Notes: a model not told the origin generated them from the letters alone. Shown: positions 1 through 9,090, counted from the first letter of the stretch. The stretch is DNA of 9,702 nucleotides from an uncultured Ruminococcus sp. (GCA_902797125.1 CADBRS010000195.1:1-9702), one strand, 5' to 3'. Made by a program: numbers and translations.

Positions 1-1701
<1,701 letters not shown>

Positions 1702-1765
1702 GCGAACCGCCGAATATATTATAGATATCTTTATAAAGGGTTAAGATTTATTTGGGGTCAAAGCC

Positions 1766-1794
1766 TTGCTTTTTTCAAGTCTTTATGATAGACT
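1766..1794 (+). promoter_or_regulatory. Weak candidate promoter for the rightward membrane protein/M32 unit
   Basis: TTGCTT and TAGACT are separated by 17 bases, each matching only part of the sigma-A consensus (3/6 and 4/6). The overlapping hexamer TATGAT at 1784-1789 matches TATAAT at five positions and may be the true -10, with a poor -35. The site lies about 45-50 bases before the ATG at 1839. A rightward promoter is expected somewhere here because the left neighbour is divergent; the exact position is a guess. Confidence 0.3.
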
Positions 1795-1838
1795 AAAACG
1801 AATGATTAGAGACAAAGAGCAGGAAAGGAGATTTTGCC

Positions 1839-2456
1839 ATGGCTGACCCTCAAAGCCTGAAAAGGTTTTTGGAATTATTGGCTCTCTGCGGCCTTTATAA
1901 TATCCCCGCCCTGTTGTTCGTGTTGCTGTCAAAAGGCATGGATTTGCTCTATCTCAAGAAGTACGGCCTTCTGAAGGACGGGATCAGACCGGTCCGGTTC
2001 GTTGTGACACCGCTCATCATCCTTGCAGGTTTTGTTCTTTGCGCGATCCCGCAGGCCCTGATGGTGACTTTCTTAGGCACTACCGCCGGGGTTTTGATGG
2101 CTTTTATCGGTCTGCCTTGGCTTGCAGGTACGTTTCTGGAGTTGGGTTTTGTCCGGTTCGACAAAAAGATCCGGACGGACAACGGGGCATTTTTCGGACT
2201 GCACCGCATCACGATCATTTCATCCGTCCTTTTGCTGACCGAAATGATCGTTTACTTTGCCGGTGAACTCGATTTTTTAAAACAGGATTTTCTCACAACG
2301 GATTCGGACATCCGGGTCTGGATCCTGCCTGCCGCGGCTCTTTTGACGGCTCTGGTCATCCGGTGGCTGATCATGCATTTCTCCTTCCGAAAACAGTTCA
2401 GCAATCCTTCCGAGACCGTTCCGGACAATGAGGAACAGCAGGAACCGGAAACTTAA
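1839..2456 (+). CDS. Multipass membrane protein of unknown function
   Basis: A 205-residue protein that I do not recognise. The ATG is preceded by AAAGGAG (1824-1830), eight bases away, so the start is well supported. Hydrophobicity suggests five membrane segments at about residues 11-30, 53-77, 79-100, 123-144 and 158-180. Basic residues cluster in the loop at 38-53 (LKKYGLLKDGIRPVR) and around 106-123 (RFDKKIR). The C-terminal tail (about 185-205) is hydrophilic and acidic (NEEQQEPET). No catalytic motif, ATP-binding site or metal-binding cluster is visible. The M32 peptidase gene follows after 28 bases with no terminator between, so the two are probably cotranscribed; whether that reflects a shared job is unknown. 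Residue composition and open frame make it a credible gene. Confidence 0.85.
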   Translation: MADPQSLKRFLELLALCGLYNIPALLFVLLSKGMDLLYLKKYGLLKDGIRPVRFVVTPLIILAGFVLCAIPQALMVTFLGTTAGVLMAFIGLPWLAGTFLELGFVRFDKKIRTDNGAFFGLHRITIISSVLLLTEMIVYFAGELDFLKQDFLTTDSDIRVWILPAAALLTALVIRWLIMHFSFRKQFSNPSETVPDNEEQQEPET

Positions 2457-2474
2457 CAATCGACATCCCTTTAC

Positions 2475-2479
2475 GGAGG
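2475..2479 (+). promoter_or_regulatory. Ribosome binding site deciding the M32 peptidase start
   Basis: GGAGG lies five bases before the ATG at 2485. The same frame is open further upstream to an ATG at 2428, but that start overlaps the end of the preceding gene, lacks a comparable site, and would add a 19-residue N-terminus (MRNSRNRKLNNRHPFTEAS) that looks like untranslated sequence. The 2485 start is therefore preferred. Confidence 0.85.
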
Positions 2480-2484
2480 CTTCT

Positions 2485-3990
2485 ATGGAAACAAAGGAAC
2501 TCATCAAGTCATTTTATGACCTGATGTCCAAAATCAGCGCTTACGACCACGCTTTGGCCATCCTCAATTACGACGGCGCCACGACTGCGCCCGCAGGCAC
2601 GGCCGCCAACAGGGGCCACGCTATGGCGGTCCTCGGTGAGGAGATCTACAAGCTGTCCACGTCGGACAGCACCTATGAACTGCTGGAAGAACTGGACCGT
2701 CGCTCGGCTGAACTGTCTCCACGGGACGTTCGGGCCAAGGACATCATGCTCAAGGACATGAGGGACACCAAAAAGATCCCCATGGACGAATATATCGCTT
2801 TCCAAGTTCTTTGCAACGAAGCGGACGACGTGTGGCATAAAGCCAAAGCCGGCAACGACTTCGAGCTGTTCGCCCCTTATCTGGAAAAGATCGTAAAGGC
2901 CAAGATCGCCTTCGCAGGCTATATCGATCCGGACAAGGATCCCTACGATTTCTGGCTCAACGAATATGAGGAGGGAATCAGCCGGAAAACGTGCGACGCC
3001 TTTTTCGATTCGCTCAGGGAACAGATCGTGCCGCTGATCGCCAAAGTTACCGAAGCCGGACAGGTCTCGGACGCGCCATTGAAAGGTCATTTCCCGGCAG
3101 ACGCGCAGATGGCTTTCGCCGTCTATCTGATGGATCTCATTGGATTGGACAGGGAACATGTAGGCATCTCGACGACCGAGCATCCTTTTACCACGAGTCT
3201 CGGATCCCATCTGGACGAGCGCATCACCACGCATTTCTATGAAGAGCGGCTGGATTACAGCATGTTCTCCGTCATCCATGAAGGCGGACACGCCCTCTAC
3301 GACACGGGCTCGGACGACGATCTGGCCTATACCGTCCTGGACGGGGGCGTCTCGATGGGGATCCACGAGAGTCAGAGCCGTTTCTATGAAAACATTCTGG
3401 GCAGGAGCCGCGGTTTCATCCAATACATCTATCCCAAAATGTGCGAATTCTTCCCGTCCCTGAAAGCCTATTCGGTCGAAGACGTTTACAAGGCTGTCAA
3501 CCGCGTGGAGCCCACTCTCATCCGCACCGAAGCGGACGAAGTCACCTATTGTTTGCATATCATGGTCCGTTATGAACTGGAGAAGAAACTGATGTCCGGA
3601 CAGATGCAGGTCAGGGAACTGCCCAAGGCCTGGAATGCGCTCTACAAAGAATATCTCGGCATCGACGTTCCGGACGACACGCACGGCGTCCTGCAGGATA
3701 CGCACTGGTCCGGCGGCATGATCGGCTATTTCCCGTCCTACGCGCTGGGCAGCGCATACGGCGCACAGTTTTTGGCCCGGATGAAGGAAACCGTCGACGT
3801 AGACGCGTGTCTCTCCCGCGGCGATTTCAAACCCATCAACGCCTGGAACCGCGAAAATATCTGGAAATTCGGCTGTCTGAAGAAACCTGGGCAGATCCTT
3901 TCAGACGTTCTGGGCAGGGATTTCGATCCGTCCTACTATATCGACTATCTGAAGAGCAAGATCTCGGATGTTTACGGGATCCGGCTTTGA
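2485..3990 (+). CDS. M32 family metallocarboxypeptidase (carboxypeptidase Taq type)
   Basis: A 501-residue zinc (or cobalt)-dependent carboxypeptidase that trims residues from the C-terminus of peptides, with broad specificity in this family. There is no signal peptide, so it should act in the cytoplasm, probably in peptide turnover. Length matches the family (about 500). The zinc motif HEGGH is at residues 265-269, followed by HESQSRFYEN starting at His294. Glu295, 26 residues after His269, is the expected third ligand, and this spacing agrees with characterised M32 enzymes. Other family blocks visible are the N-terminal LNYDGATTAPAGT, the segment LGSHLDERITTHF before the active site, the RVEPTLIRTEADEVTY block, and the C-terminal GYFPSYALGSAYGAQF. 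It is probably cotranscribed with the membrane protein gene 28 bases upstream. No damage is seen and all key residues are present. Confidence 0.96.
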   Translation: METKELIKSFYDLMSKISAYDHALAILNYDGATTAPAGTAANRGHAMAVLGEEIYKLSTSDSTYELLEELDRRSAELSPRDVRAKDIMLKDMRDTKKIPMDEYIAFQVLCNEADDVWHKAKAGNDFELFAPYLEKIVKAKIAFAGYIDPDKDPYDFWLNEYEEGISRKTCDAFFDSLREQIVPLIAKVTEAGQVSDAPLKGHFPADAQMAFAVYLMDLIGLDREHVGISTTEHPFTTSLGSHLDERITTHFYEERLDYSMFSVIHEGGHALYDTGSDDDLAYTVLDGGVSMGIHESQSRFYENILGRSRGFIQYIYPKMCEFFPSLKAYSVEDVYKAVNRVEPTLIRTEADEVTYCLHIMVRYELEKKLMSGQMQVRELPKAWNALYKEYLGIDVPDDTHGVLQDTHWSGGMIGYFPSYALGSAYGAQFLARMKETVDVDACLSRGDFKPINAWNRENIWKFGCLKKPGQILSDVLGRDFDPSYYIDYLKSKISDVYGIRL

Positions 3991-4096
3991 TTTCTTTTTT
4001 CGAAACGCGCGGGCTTTTTTCACTAGCCCGCATCCAAACTGAAAACGATCTTTCACGGTTGTTGGATCAGTCAGACGCTCCTTGAGGAGGTTTTTC
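3991..4096 (+). other. Intergenic hairpin region between the M32 gene and the acylation unit
   Basis: Two inverted repeats are visible. The first is a perfect 7-bp stem, GCGGGCT (4009-4015) with AGCCCGC (4025-4031), but its T-run lies in the loop and no T-tract follows, so it is not a standard intrinsic terminator on either strand. The second is an extended structure with outer arms ATCCAA (4032-4037) and TTGGAT (4062-4067) and inner arms GAAA (4041-4044) and TTTC (4051-4054). I find no convincing promoter, so the acylation genes may be read partly from upstream transcription, or their promoter may be non-consensus or inside the M32 gene. Confidence 0.4.
4084..4090 (+). promoter_or_regulatory. 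Ribosome binding site deciding the AlgX-like start
   Basis: GAGGAGG sits six bases before the ATG at 4097. A TTG in the same frame at 4082 overlaps this site and would only add five residues encoded by the ribosome binding site itself, so the ATG is chosen. Confidence 0.9.
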
Positions 4097-5806
4097 ATGT
4101 CTCAAGATCAAAATCAGGACAACGTCCTGGAAAACGAACGGGCTGCCGCCGAAAATCCGGCAGAGGAAACAGCAGAACGTTCTCCGGACACGCAAACAAA
4201 TACAGGTCAGGTCGCTGAGCCGGCGGTGAACGAGGGTGAGCAGACTGCGAAAGCGGCCGCTCCGAAACATTCTATCGCGACTTATGTCATCATGCTTGTT
4301 TTCATCATGATCGCCTTTGAGATCATCTGTTTCCCGCTGCTCATGCTCGCGATCGACGGACCGGATATGACCCGTCTGACCGAATCAGACGTGGAGCCGG
4401 TCCCCTTAACCCTGGAGAACTACTGGAACGGCGAATTTCAGGAAAAATTCGAGGGATGGTTCAATATGCACTATCCGCTTCGCTCGGATATCGTAACGAC
4501 CTACAAAACCATGACGATCCGGTATGATTCGTTTCTGTCCGCCAGTCCGTCCGAGGAAGACGATCCCGTCGAGCAAATGACCGAAAGTGGTGGGGGCGTC
4601 ATCGCGCTGGAGACCGATGATCAGGGACATATCGTGTTCCCTCAGATCGGCACGGAGACCGCTGCCGGACACGGCACCTCCGAATCCGGCCTGGAAACCA
4701 ATCCGGGCAACCCCGGAGAGGATGAGTCCTCTACGACCGGCCCCGACATCGAAGTCGAGACCACTTTGATGGACTGGTATCTGGACTATAATAACAACAA
4801 ATATGCGCTGATCAACTCCTGGTTTTTGAACCAGAAGAAGGAAGAACCCACGGCATACAAAGGCACCAACGCCGTTTTGGTCGGGAAGACCGGTTACCTG
4901 TACGAGCGCGCCTATATCGACGAGTACATGGGTTATTCCGAACCTTATACTTCCTACAGTGCGTCCGATCTTCAGCTGACGGTCAAGAATCTGGAATATA
5001 TTCAGGATCAGCTGGCCAAACAGGGAATCGGTTTCTGCTTCGTCATTTCATCCAGCAAAGCCAGCCAGTGCGCGGACTTCATTCCGGAGTGGTACAAGAA
5101 CACCCATACGGCCAAACCGGGATACGTGAGAGCCTATGACACGCTGATGCCCATGCTGGAATCCAGTCATCTCAACTTTGTCGACGCGAAAACCGCTTTC
5201 GAAGAGGCCGGACTTCTGAACACATTCCCGAAGACCGGGATCCACTGGAACGATATCGCCTCCTTCGAGACGATGGTCCGCGCGGTTTCCAAACTGGAAG
5301 AGACCACGAATACGACGACCCGTCACATGGTCGCCAAGACGATCTACGCATCCGAATCCGTGACCTCCGGTATCGGCAACTCGGAACAGGATATCTACAA
5401 TATCATGTGGAACGCGACAGACCCGTCCCTGAAGTACCTGGCCGTGACGGACAGATATTATTATTCGCCGGACATCACGGTCGAAAATCCCGGTGCTCCT
5501 GCCAAAAACGTTCTGATCCAGGGCGGTTCCTTCTGCCACGATATCGTCTATTACGTCAACAATTATATCGGCCGTGCCCGTCAGATCTACTACAACTGGA
5601 GCAGTTTCGGCGACTTCACGGGAAGCGGTATGAGTTTCCATAACCCGCTGACAGACGGAGACGATTGCTGGGATACGATCCTGGAAGGCATCGATTACGT
5701 GATCTTCGAAGCGACAGAGCAGCAGCTTGCGACCATCGCATGGAATTCATCCGGACACGCCGTGATGTACCGCTCGCTCTATAACTATCTGAAGTCTACA
5801 GAGTAA
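4097..5806 (+). CDS. AlgJ/AlgX-like SGNH-fold membrane protein, probable O-acyltransferase partner of the MBOAT
   Basis: This 569-residue protein resembles the AlgJ/AlgX/DHHW group, which moves acetyl groups onto extracellular polysaccharides together with an MBOAT protein. A charged, probably disordered cytoplasmic tail (1-57) precedes one membrane helix (about 59-86); the rest should be extracellular. Family landmarks are YWNGEFQEKFEGWF and HYPLRSD (110-131), VGKTGYLYER (262-271), and FVISSSKASQ with FIPEWY (315-333). The histidine block is KTGIHWND with His383, and a serine block QGGSF has Ser478. Gly381 occupies the place where the Asp of the usual D-x-H motif is expected. Between HYPLRSD and VGKTGYLY lies a roughly 110-residue low-complexity, Glu/Ser/Thr/Gly-rich insertion (about 145-250). 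The MBOAT gene begins 14 bases after the stop, which strongly supports a joint role. Acetyl as the group and the glycan acceptor are inferred. Confidence 0.8.
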   Translation: MSQDQNQDNVLENERAAAENPAEETAERSPDTQTNTGQVAEPAVNEGEQTAKAAAPKHSIATYVIMLVFIMIAFEIICFPLLMLAIDGPDMTRLTESDVEPVPLTLENYWNGEFQEKFEGWFNMHYPLRSDIVTTYKTMTIRYDSFLSASPSEEDDPVEQMTESGGGVIALETDDQGHIVFPQIGTETAAGHGTSESGLETNPGNPGEDESSTTGPDIEVETTLMDWYLDYNNNKYALINSWFLNQKKEEPTAYKGTNAVLVGKTGYLYERAYIDEYMGYSEPYTSYSASDLQLTVKNLEYIQDQLAKQGIGFCFVISSSKASQCADFIPEWYKNTHTAKPGYVRAYDTLMPMLESSHLNFVDAKTAFEEAGLLNTFPKTGIHWNDIASFETMVRAVSKLEETTNTTTRHMVAKTIYASESVTSGIGNSEQDIYNIMWNATDPSLKYLAVTDRYYYSPDITVENPGAPAKNVLIQGGSFCHDIVYYVNNYIGRARQIYYNWSSFGDFTGSGMSFHNPLTDGDDCWDTILEGIDYVIFEATEQQLATIAWNSSGHAVMYRSLYNYLKSTE

Positions 5807-5820
5807 TCCGGAGGTTTCAG

Positions 5821-7311
5821 ATGGTATTCAGTTCAACACTATTCGTTTTCATTTTTCTGGCCTGTACGATCGTTCTGTACTATCTGGCCAACCTGATCTT
5901 CAAGAAGGCTTCCTTCAAGATCCGCGTTCTGAACGGGATACTTTTGGTCGCCTCCCTGATCTTCTACTCATGGGGCGAGCCCAGGAACATGCTTCTGATG
6001 CTCGCGTCGATCATCTTCAATTTCTTCTTCGGCCTTTTCATGGAAAAGTTCAAAGAGAAGAAAGGATTGAAGAAACTCTTTCTGATCCTGTCCCTGGTCT
6101 TCAATCTGGGCATGCTGTTCGTCTTCAAGTATTTTAACTTTGTGACGGACACGATCACGAGCATTTTCCATTTGGAAAGCAACATCTTCACGGACTTCCT
6201 CGGCGGACCGATTGCACTGCCTATCGGCATTTCGTTCTTCACGTTCCAGATCATGTCTTATGTGATCGACGTTTATCTGGATAAGGTCCGGGCTCAGAAG
6301 AACATTTTCAGACTGGGTCTTTACATCTCACTGTTCCCTCAGCTGATCGCAGGACCGATCGTCCGGTATATCGACGTGGATGCGGCTCTGGCCGAGCGTT
6401 CGATCGACGTGGCCAAGGTCTACAAGGGACTGACGAGATTCATCGTGGGTCTTTCCAAAAAAGTCCTGATCGCCAACGTGCTCTATCAGGTCGTGGACTC
6501 GGTCTTCTCGATGGACGTTTCCGGCGTTTCTGCCGCAACGGCCTGGCTCGGGGCGATCGCCTACACGCTGCAGATCTATTTCGACTTTTCAGGCTATTCG
6601 GATATGGCCATCGGTCTGGGCCACATGTTCGGCTTCGACTTCCTCGAGAATTTCAATTATCCATACATTTCTGGATCGGTCAAGGAATTCTGGAGAAGGT
6701 GGCATATCTCGCTATCCACCTGGTTCAGGGATTACCTCTACATTCCTCTCGGAGGGAACCGGAAAGGGAAGATCCGCACCCAGGTCAACATCTTCATCGT
6801 CTGGCTTTGCACGGGCATCTGGCACGGAGCGGCCTGGACCTTCATCACGTGGGGTCTTTACTACTGGGTGCTATTGACGCTGGAAAACCTGTTCCTCGGA
6901 AACCTGTTCAAGAAATTCGATGAGGCCACGGCGAAGATCCATATGGGGTTCCTCTCTAAGATCGTCGAGCATCTCTATACGTTCGTGGCTTTCACGATCG
7001 GGTGGGTCATTTTCAACGCGAACAGCCTGCCTCATGCGATCTCCTACATCGGACGGATGTTCACGTTCTCAGACTTCGGCTGGGACAGGATGACGTCGCA
7101 GCTGTCCAATCTGACAACAACGATCTTCATACTGGGCATCATATTCTCGTTCCCGATCGTGCCTTTCGTGACCAAGAAGATCCAACAGGCCAAGAACGGG
7201 GAACTGGCAGTGACCGTCGTATCGGCGGTATGCTGCATGGCTCTCCTGATCATCTCGATCATCTTCCTGACAGGTTCTTCGTTCAACCCGTTCATCTATT
7301 TCCGCTTCTGA
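5821..7311 (+). CDS. MBOAT family membrane-bound O-acyltransferase (AlgI/DltB-like)
   Basis: A 496-residue polytopic membrane protein that would take an acyl group from a cytoplasmic donor and hand it across the membrane to the partner encoded just upstream. Length is typical of AlgI-type proteins. The start MVFSSTLFVFIF is the usual family N-terminus, and GGAGG (5810-5814) is six bases before the ATG. Family blocks in order: FYSWGEPRN, NLGMLFVFKYFNF, LPIGISFFTFQIMSYVIDVY, QLIAGPIVRY, QIYFDFSGYSDMAIG, the RRWHISLSTWFRDYLYIPLGG block with His295, and TGIWHGAAW with the conserved catalytic His335. Many hydrophobic segments span the protein and the C-terminus FNPFIYFRF is short and hydrophobic-aromatic. 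It is closer to AlgI/PatA-like polysaccharide O-acetylases than to DltB by its neighbour, since no dltA, dltC or dltD is present. Stem-loop terminators follow directly. Confidence 0.95.
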   Translation: MVFSSTLFVFIFLACTIVLYYLANLIFKKASFKIRVLNGILLVASLIFYSWGEPRNMLLMLASIIFNFFFGLFMEKFKEKKGLKKLFLILSLVFNLGMLFVFKYFNFVTDTITSIFHLESNIFTDFLGGPIALPIGISFFTFQIMSYVIDVYLDKVRAQKNIFRLGLYISLFPQLIAGPIVRYIDVDAALAERSIDVAKVYKGLTRFIVGLSKKVLIANVLYQVVDSVFSMDVSGVSAATAWLGAIAYTLQIYFDFSGYSDMAIGLGHMFGFDFLENFNYPYISGSVKEFWRRWHISLSTWFRDYLYIPLGGNRKGKIRTQVNIFIVWLCTGIWHGAAWTFITWGLYYWVLLTLENLFLGNLFKKFDEATAKIHMGFLSKIVEHLYTFVAFTIGWVIFNANSLPHAISYIGRMFTFSDFGWDRMTSQLSNLTTTIFILGIIFSFPIVPFVTKKIQQAKNGELAVTVVSAVCCMALLIISIIFLTGSSFNPFIYFRF

Positions 7312-7315
7312 TCGG

Positions 7316-7358
7316 AAAACAAAAAAGCAGCCTCCGTGGTTTTCACGGGGGCTGTTTT
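7316..7358. terminator. Bidirectional intrinsic terminator between convergent genes
   Basis: An 11-bp stem with one G-U pair (arms 7328-7338 and 7344-7354, loop GTTTT) is flanked by AAAACAAAAAA on the left (7316-7326) and TTTT on the right (7355-7358). On the minus strand the stem is followed by a long T-rich tract, making a strong terminator for the lipoprotein gene. On the plus strand the T-run is short, but the A- and T-runs also extend the stem, so it should contribute to stopping the MBOAT transcript. Confidence 0.85.
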
Positions 7359-7362
7359 GCAG

Positions 7363-7388
7363 AGGACCGGACGGTCCTTTTGTTATTT
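7363..7388 (+). terminator. Second plus-strand terminator
   Basis: A 6-bp stem AGGACC (7363-7368) / GGTCCT (7373-7378) with a 4-base loop is followed by a T-rich tract (TTTTGTTATTTT). It lies just behind the bidirectional terminator and its tail overlaps the last codons of the opposing lipoprotein gene. The pair would act in tandem to stop rightward transcription from the acylation genes before it runs antisense into the lipoprotein gene. Confidence 0.65.
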
Positions 7389-9077
7389 TGAGTTGGACTG
7401 TGCCCAGGACTTGTAGTACGAGCACAGAGATTCGAATGTTTTGGCGTCCAAAGGATCTTCCAAGCCGACGTACTCGGTCAGTGCAAGGAAATTCTTGTCG
7501 CCGGTCGTGGTCATCTTGAAATAGATCTCTTCTGCTTTGTCCAAACTATCTTCGTGTGCGATCCTTTCCAGTTCCAGACAGGGCATCAGGGAAGTGGCAT
7601 AGGAAATATAGTAGCACGGAGCATCCATCGTGACCATGCATATGTAACTCTCGAGTACGTCCCTGCCAAAAAGATCTGCCAGACCCACGTAGCGGTCTGC
7701 GAGCAATTCGTCGATCACTTTGGAATAATCCGCAATGGACAGTTCCTTTTCGGACGTGTAGACCTCATATTCGAAATCTGCGACAAAACTGCTGAGAACG
7801 ATTACCTGAAGGGCATTGAGGATCTTTTCCAGGCGGAGCACCCGATAGGGAACGGTGTTGTACTCCGGAGCCAGATAAGCAAGGAACAGCATCTCATGAG
7901 CCTGGGACATGACTTCCATCAGATCCAGGGAGAGAGAAATCTCCGAATCGTACGTGGAGGCCATGTTGAAAGCGTGACCGAACTCATGGATGAAAGTGAA
8001 GGCATCGTCGTAGCCGGGTCCGAAATAGAGGGCGGGCACTCCGTTCCAGTTCAGGAAGACCGTAAAGGCGGCCGGCTGCGCTTCGTTTTCTTCAAGTCCT
8101 CTGAAAATGCAGTCCCATTCGCCCAACCTGTTGTAATAATCGATGATCTCCGGATTTTCCCAGGAAAGGAAACTACTGATCTTCTTAGCATTGTCTGCTT
8201 CGTAAAACGACTGCTCAGTGAGCTTTCTGATCTGATCCTCTTCGATCGTGTTCAAGGAATTCATGAGACCGGAATAGGCTATGACCAGCTCGTTCATCGT
8301 GGGCACGGCGTTTTTGGCAGCGCTTTCCGTGAAAGCTCGCATCTGCTCCAGAGAATAGTCCCTGGTGAAGGTGAGATCTGCCTGATAATCGTAGAAATTC
8401 GAATAGCCGTAGAGACTTGCCAGCTCGCGGTTGTTATGGACGAACTGCTCGTACAGGGCATAGGTGTCGGCAACAAAAGTGGCAGAACTGGTATCGAGTT
8501 TGGTTTGCTGGAGGTCAAGTTCCGTATTGGCGGAATTGATCTCTTCGATCCGGGGATCCGTGCTTTTGCCTTTTGTGACCATGCGCCTGATCGAATCCTC
8601 ATCCCAGTCCGAGAAGAAAGCGTCTCTGTGTTTGCTTTCGTAGAGGGTCAGATAGTAGGAGCCGATCTTGGCATATTGAGCGTTGTACCGCTCATCCATC
8701 AAAAGATAGTCCGCATCGATTTCCTCGTCAGCACCGTAACAGTAAGACAGGATGCTGGACAACTGATACTGATCGAGCATGTACATGTAGTCCGTGAGGT
8801 AATCCGCGAAGGTGTTGTACAGATCGTTGAAGGAAGCCGAATCCGGATCCTTCAAGAGATCTTCCAGCTTGCTCTGCTTTTCCAGCAGCTGGTCGTAATC
8901 CTTCTGCTCATATACGAATTCCAGATCTGGATCCGGGGTGTTCTGATTGATCAGGGAAGGGATGCCCGCATAAAAAACGAGGGACAGGAGAGTGGCCGCA
9001 CAGCCGGTCAGGGCCTGGGTGATGACGAACAGACAGACCAGCAGCGCAACGACCCGTGTGATCAGTTTTTTCTTCAT
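7383..9077 (-). CDS. Lipoprotein with M3-type (oligoendopeptidase-like) metallopeptidase signature
   Basis: A 564-residue predicted surface lipoprotein. The N-terminus MKKKLITRVVALLVCLFV is a signal sequence ending in the lipobox LTGC, with Cys26 as the lipidated residue. The helical body contains HEFGH at residues 364-368 and then DLMEVMSQAHEMLFL, whose Glu388 is the likely third zinc ligand, in the style of M3 peptidases (HExGH ... E.xSQxxE). A downstream block, SYATSLMPCLELERIA (tyrosine-rich, around residue 490-510), resembles the substrate-binding region of PepF-like enzymes. The expected role is cleavage of short peptides outside the membrane. The spacing from His368 to Glu388 is 20 residues, shorter than in classical thimet/PepF enzymes (about 25). 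The gene follows the TIM-barrel gene by 27 bases on the same strand. Family membership is by motif and is fairly sure; substrate is unknown. Confidence 0.85.
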   Translation of the reverse strand: MKKKLITRVVALLVCLFVITQALTGCAATLLSLVFYAGIPSLINQNTPDPDLEFVYEQKDYDQLLEKQSKLEDLLKDPDSASFNDLYNTFADYLTDYMYMLDQYQLSSILSYCYGADEEIDADYLLMDERYNAQYAKIGSYYLTLYESKHRDAFFSDWDEDSIRRMVTKGKSTDPRIEEINSANTELDLQQTKLDTSSATFVADTYALYEQFVHNNRELASLYGYSNFYDYQADLTFTRDYSLEQMRAFTESAAKNAVPTMNELVIAYSGLMNSLNTIEEDQIRKLTEQSFYEADNAKKISSFLSWENPEIIDYYNRLGEWDCIFRGLEENEAQPAAFTVFLNWNGVPALYFGPGYDDAFTFIHEFGHAFNMASTYDSEISLSLDLMEVMSQAHEMLFLAYLAPEYNTVPYRVLRLEKILNALQVIVLSSFVADFEYEVYTSEKELSIADYSKVIDELLADRYVGLADLFGRDVLESYICMVTMDAPCYYISYATSLMPCLELERIAHEDSLDKAEEIYFKMTTTGDKNFLALTEYVGLEDPLDAKTFESLCSYYKSWAQSNSK

Positions 9078-9090
9078 AGAGCCGAAAAAG

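Noticed and set aside
1718..1737. Palindromes AGATATCT and TTTATAAA as a regulator-binding site
   Set aside because: Short AT-rich palindromes are expected by chance in AT-rich intergenic DNA, and no second copy was seen to support an operator.
2428..2484. Upstream in-frame ATG giving a 520-residue M32 protein
   Set aside because: It overlaps the preceding gene and lacks a ribosome binding site, while the ATG at 2485 has GGAGG at five bases and gives the usual family N-terminus.
2509..3705. A minus-strand open frame of about 398 codons antisense to the M32 peptidase gene
   Set aside because: It lies wholly within the M32 gene, which has intact catalytic motifs, and its product shows no family features. 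It is a shadow of biased codon use.
4009..4031. Possible intrinsic terminator after the M32 gene
   Set aside because: The stem is perfect, but no T-tract follows on either strand; the T-run is in the loop. I list it only as a hairpin.
4097..7311. A D-alanylation (dlt) operon
   Set aside because: The MBOAT is DltB-related, but no dltA or dltC is next to it, and the partner resembles AlgJ/AlgX in its landmarks (GKTGYLY, HW block) more than DltD.
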